Shown: positions 62,175 through 64,000 of the stretch, piece after piece
Layout: each line of letters begins with the position of its first letter
How positions within the stretch are numbered: the first letter of the stretch is position 1
Source: Fastidiosipila sp963510375
GTDB taxonomy: Bacteria > Bacillota > Clostridia > Saccharofermentanales > Fastidiosipilaceae
NCBI GenBank assembly: GCA_963510375.1
Contig: CAUPES010000001.1
Coordinates: forward strand, 62,001 to 126,000
Length of the DNA: 64,000 nt
Reading direction: 5' to 3'
The notes under the pieces: generated by a model
Databases searched by the model: none
What the model saw: the letters and a program-made list of their open reading frames with translations, nothing else
What the model was told of the DNA's origin: nothing
Translations under genes and position numbers: made by a program

Positions 62175-63788
62175 ATGCCAAAATCAATTTATCAAAAAAT
62201 ACTTGAAAATCTTGATTATGAGGGAAAGTTAAGGCAGCCTTTCTCAGTTTATGATATTGAAGCCGGTTTAGATCCGTTTGTGTACGATGGTGGCCTAGAT
62301 TCTGTATTATTTTTGCACGAACGAAAAATTAGAATATTAGTTAAGCGGCTTAATATCTATAAAGAGATTTGGAAAATGTTTAGAAGCGGTAAAAAAGTAT
62401 CTATTGATTTGGCATGGGAATGGCTAGAACAGGCATTAGCAGAAGATGGTACTGCTAAGATCTTAGAAGTACTTTTAACTGACCTTAAAGAATTACAACG
62501 AGAAGAGTTTTATCCGATTTTTTTCGAAAAAGTTAAGACGGCTTTAAGAGAGAGTAAAAATGTTGAATTGATAAAATTTTGTTTGGGCGTTTTGGAACTA
62601 GAAGATGAACTTGATGATGATATCAAAGATATTGTGTTTACTTTAGCCTTAGCTGACGAATTTACATTTTATGCTAGCTTAGTCATAAGCAAATGGAAAA
62701 ATAGCGCTCAAGTGCTATTTACTTTAATAAAGAAAGTAAGTGCATGGGGTCGCATTATGATTCTGCCTAAAATTAATTTAAAAGATGTAGAAGTAAGCAA
62801 ATGGTTATACGAAAAAGGCTGGCAAAATTTTGCAAAACCTGAATATCAATCAAGCATTATTCTTGCTAATTCAGAGATTACTAACTTGTTAGATTTAGGG
62901 AATCTTAATAAAGAAAATTATGAATTTTTGACTAGGATGTTATATTACTCTAGCGTGATTGAACCAGGTGTAGTTAGAATTTATGATACTTCATTGGATA
63001 AGCAAGTTGAAATATTAAAAGCATGGTTAAATGCATTTAATGAATTTGAATTAAACTTTTTGAGTATCATTGTATTTATGCAGTTATACAACTCATATAG
63101 GAACTTGAAATTAATGCTTGAATCTATGAATCAGGACGACTTCATGCATGAAGATGAAGAGAAACTTAAAGTGAATTTTACTTTTTTACAGCTATTCATG
63201 GAAGAAGATAAGTTTGATGATTTACTAGATTATTTTGAAGAAAGTTATAATTTTGAGTTGATTAAAGCATTTATTGATGAGCTAGGAGAGAAGGAGAATG
63301 TATTGTTTGCACTACAACTGGGAACTTTAGAGTTTGGTCCATATCTTGAAGATGCAATTCAACGCGATCCTGTCTCATATTTAGACGTATTAAAGATCTA
63401 TGCAATTCAAGGACATCCAGACTTGGCAAAAGTTTTAGATGTATATAGAGATGTAATAGATTTATATAGCATTGCACTTGGCCCGAAAACTCCAAGATTT
63501 AGTTTGGAAATGAATACTAATGAGAAATTAATGACTGGAGTTCTAGCAGAGATCAAATACTCACCAGGAATAGGAAGTGATTTCATTATAGCTGGATTAC
63601 AATCTTCTCATGAGAGTGTAAGATTATCCGCAGTGAACACGCTTAGAAATTGGTTGAAGTTTTCAGAACTTGAGCTTGATGATATAGATGAGGGACTTGA
63701 CAATTTAATAGACTTGATATTAGAATATGAAGATTTCCCGAATATTAGAAATTTATATAAAGAAATAATTGATGAGTTTGATAATTAA
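62175..63788 (+). CDS. Large helical protein with HEAT-like C-terminus, unknown function
   Basis: I do not recognise this 537-residue protein. It is acidic, almost entirely helical and has no signal peptide or membrane segment. The C-terminal part GLQSSHESVRLSAVNTLRNW resembles a HEAT repeat, so a protein-binding scaffold is likely. The start at 62175 follows TAGGAAG. It lies between the MFS transporter gene and the phosphofructokinase gene on the same strand, with a gap of about 50 bases before it. Confidence 0.7.
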   Translation: MPKSIYQKILENLDYEGKLRQPFSVYDIEAGLDPFVYDGGLDSVLFLHERKIRILVKRLNIYKEIWKMFRSGKKVSIDLAWEWLEQALAEDGTAKILEVLLTDLKELQREEFYPIFFEKVKTALRESKNVELIKFCLGVLELEDELDDDIKDIVFTLALADEFTFYASLVISKWKNSAQVLFTLIKKVSAWGRIMILPKINLKDVEVSKWLYEKGWQNFAKPEYQSSIILANSEITNLLDLGNLNKENYEFLTRMLYYSSVIEPGVVRIYDTSLDKQVEILKAWLNAFNEFELNFLSIIVFMQLYNSYRNLKLMLESMNQDDFMHEDEEKLKVNFTFLQLFMEEDKFDDLLDYFEESYNFELIKAFIDELGEKENVLFALQLGTLEFGPYLEDAIQRDPVSYLDVLKIYAIQGHPDLAKVLDVYRDVIDLYSIALGPKTPRFSLEMNTNEKLMTGVLAEIKYSPGIGSDFIIAGLQSSHESVRLSAVNTLRNWLKFSELELDDIDEGLDNLIDLILEYEDFPNIRNLYKEIIDEFDN

Positions 63789-63826
63789 AAGCTTAATTGT
63801 ATAAGGCTATTTTGTTTCGTAGAAAA

Positions 63827-63845
63827 TCTGCTATAATATAGCAGA
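63827..63845 (+). promoter_or_regulatory. Palindrome overlapping the -10 of the phosphofructokinase promoter
   Basis: The -10 TATAAT (63832-63837) sits inside a perfect 9+1+9 inverted repeat TCTGCTATA-A-TATAGCAGA (63827-63845). It is about 31 bases upstream of the start codon. No good -35 is visible at the usual distance (ATTTTG at 63809-63814). A repressor or activator site is likely. Confidence 0.5.
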
Positions 63846-63875
63846 AAAGATAATTATAAAATTCTAGGAGGAATT

Positions 63876-64000
63876 ATGAGTAAGCTTAAAGGTAACTTAA
63901 TTTTTGGTCAATCAGGTGGACCAACTTCAGTAATCAACGCTAGTGCAGCTGGTGTATTTATTGAAGCATTGAAACACAGTGATACAATCGAGAAAGTATA
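63876..64000 (+). CDS. Phosphofructokinase (N-terminus, cut by window edge)
   Basis: Only the first 41 codons are present: MSKLKGNLIFGQSGGPTSVI then NASAAGVFIEALKHS. The GQSGGPTSVIN glycine loop is typical of the pyrophosphate-dependent or atypical clade of 6-phosphofructokinase (QSGGPTxVIN), which catalyses phosphorylation of fructose-6-phosphate in glycolysis. The start follows AGGAGG. The remainder lies beyond the window. Confidence 0.85.
   Translation, partial: MSKLKGNLIFGQSGGPTSVINASAAGVFIEALKHSDTIEKV

Overview
The window is an AT-rich, densely coded chromosomal segment of a Gram-positive anaerobe, most likely a member of the Bacillota (class Clostridia). The support is strong AGGAGG-type ribosome binding sites, LPXTG-type surface proteins with Cna-B repeats, the GlgC/GlgD pair, rubrerythrin-like and Spo0A-C-like proteins, and a start of a pyrophosphate-type phosphofructokinase. 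I cannot fix the genus from sequence alone. The low GC, the small compact genes and the mevalonate route to isoprenoids fit a host-associated (gut or vaginal) lineage, but that is inference. There is no CRISPR array, no intact transposase and no prophage.

Layout. 1-7,100: ligA, two membrane-anchored proteins of unknown role, a HAD phosphatase, a receiver-less Spo0A-C-like regulator, HU, a short conserved clostridial protein and tRNA-Ser(GCU). 7,380-14,830: a cobalamin-type riboswitch leader feeding a secreted Ig-like surface protein, then a 1,418-residue thioester/Cna-B adhesin with an IPTTG sorting signal. 14,850-24,400: trpS, rpsU-yqeY, tRNA-Ser(CGA), trmL, the nucleoside-salvage cluster udp-cdd-mtnN, a deoxyribosyltransferase-like gene, and a two-gene minus-strand unit encoding a MotA-like coiled-coil membrane protein and a helical partner. 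24,480-35,300: a zinc/manganese-type ABC uptake pair with a Fur-family regulator, prfC, a YebC-family gene, a cluster starting with a P-loop/Asp23-like fusion, a Smr-like small protein, and an ABC exporter pair. 35,290-44,100: apt, a DUF1461-like membrane protein, pepV, a CBM9-like protein, a nitroreductase, and the mevalonate-pathway genes mvk, mvaD, mvaK2 and fni. 44,300-53,400: a degenerate rubrerythrin, tRNA-Pro(UGG), a cation/proton antiporter with a structured leader, and the glycogen operon (degenerate glgB, glgC, glgD, glgA). 53,500-64,000: argS, a degenerate M3 peptidase, an rRNA methyltransferase, a HAM1/RdgB pyrophosphatase, a PheB/ACT protein, an MFS transporter, a large helical protein, and the start of a phosphofructokinase gene.

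The most interesting signals are these. (1) Two copies of a roughly 100-nt structured element, each between convergent genes, share a conserved core but have unrelated, self-complementary terminal arms, which looks like an undescribed RNA family whose outer helix doubles as a terminator. (2) A cobalamin riboswitch sits in front of a cell-surface protein rather than a B12 transport or synthesis gene. (3) There is a recurring theme of catalytically eroded enzymes: the glycogen branching enzyme homologue, an M3 peptidase homologue and a rubrerythrin homologue, each otherwise intact and expressed-looking. (4) A Spo0A-type DNA-binding domain occurs without a receiver. (5) A P-loop NTPase is fused to an Asp23-like domain.
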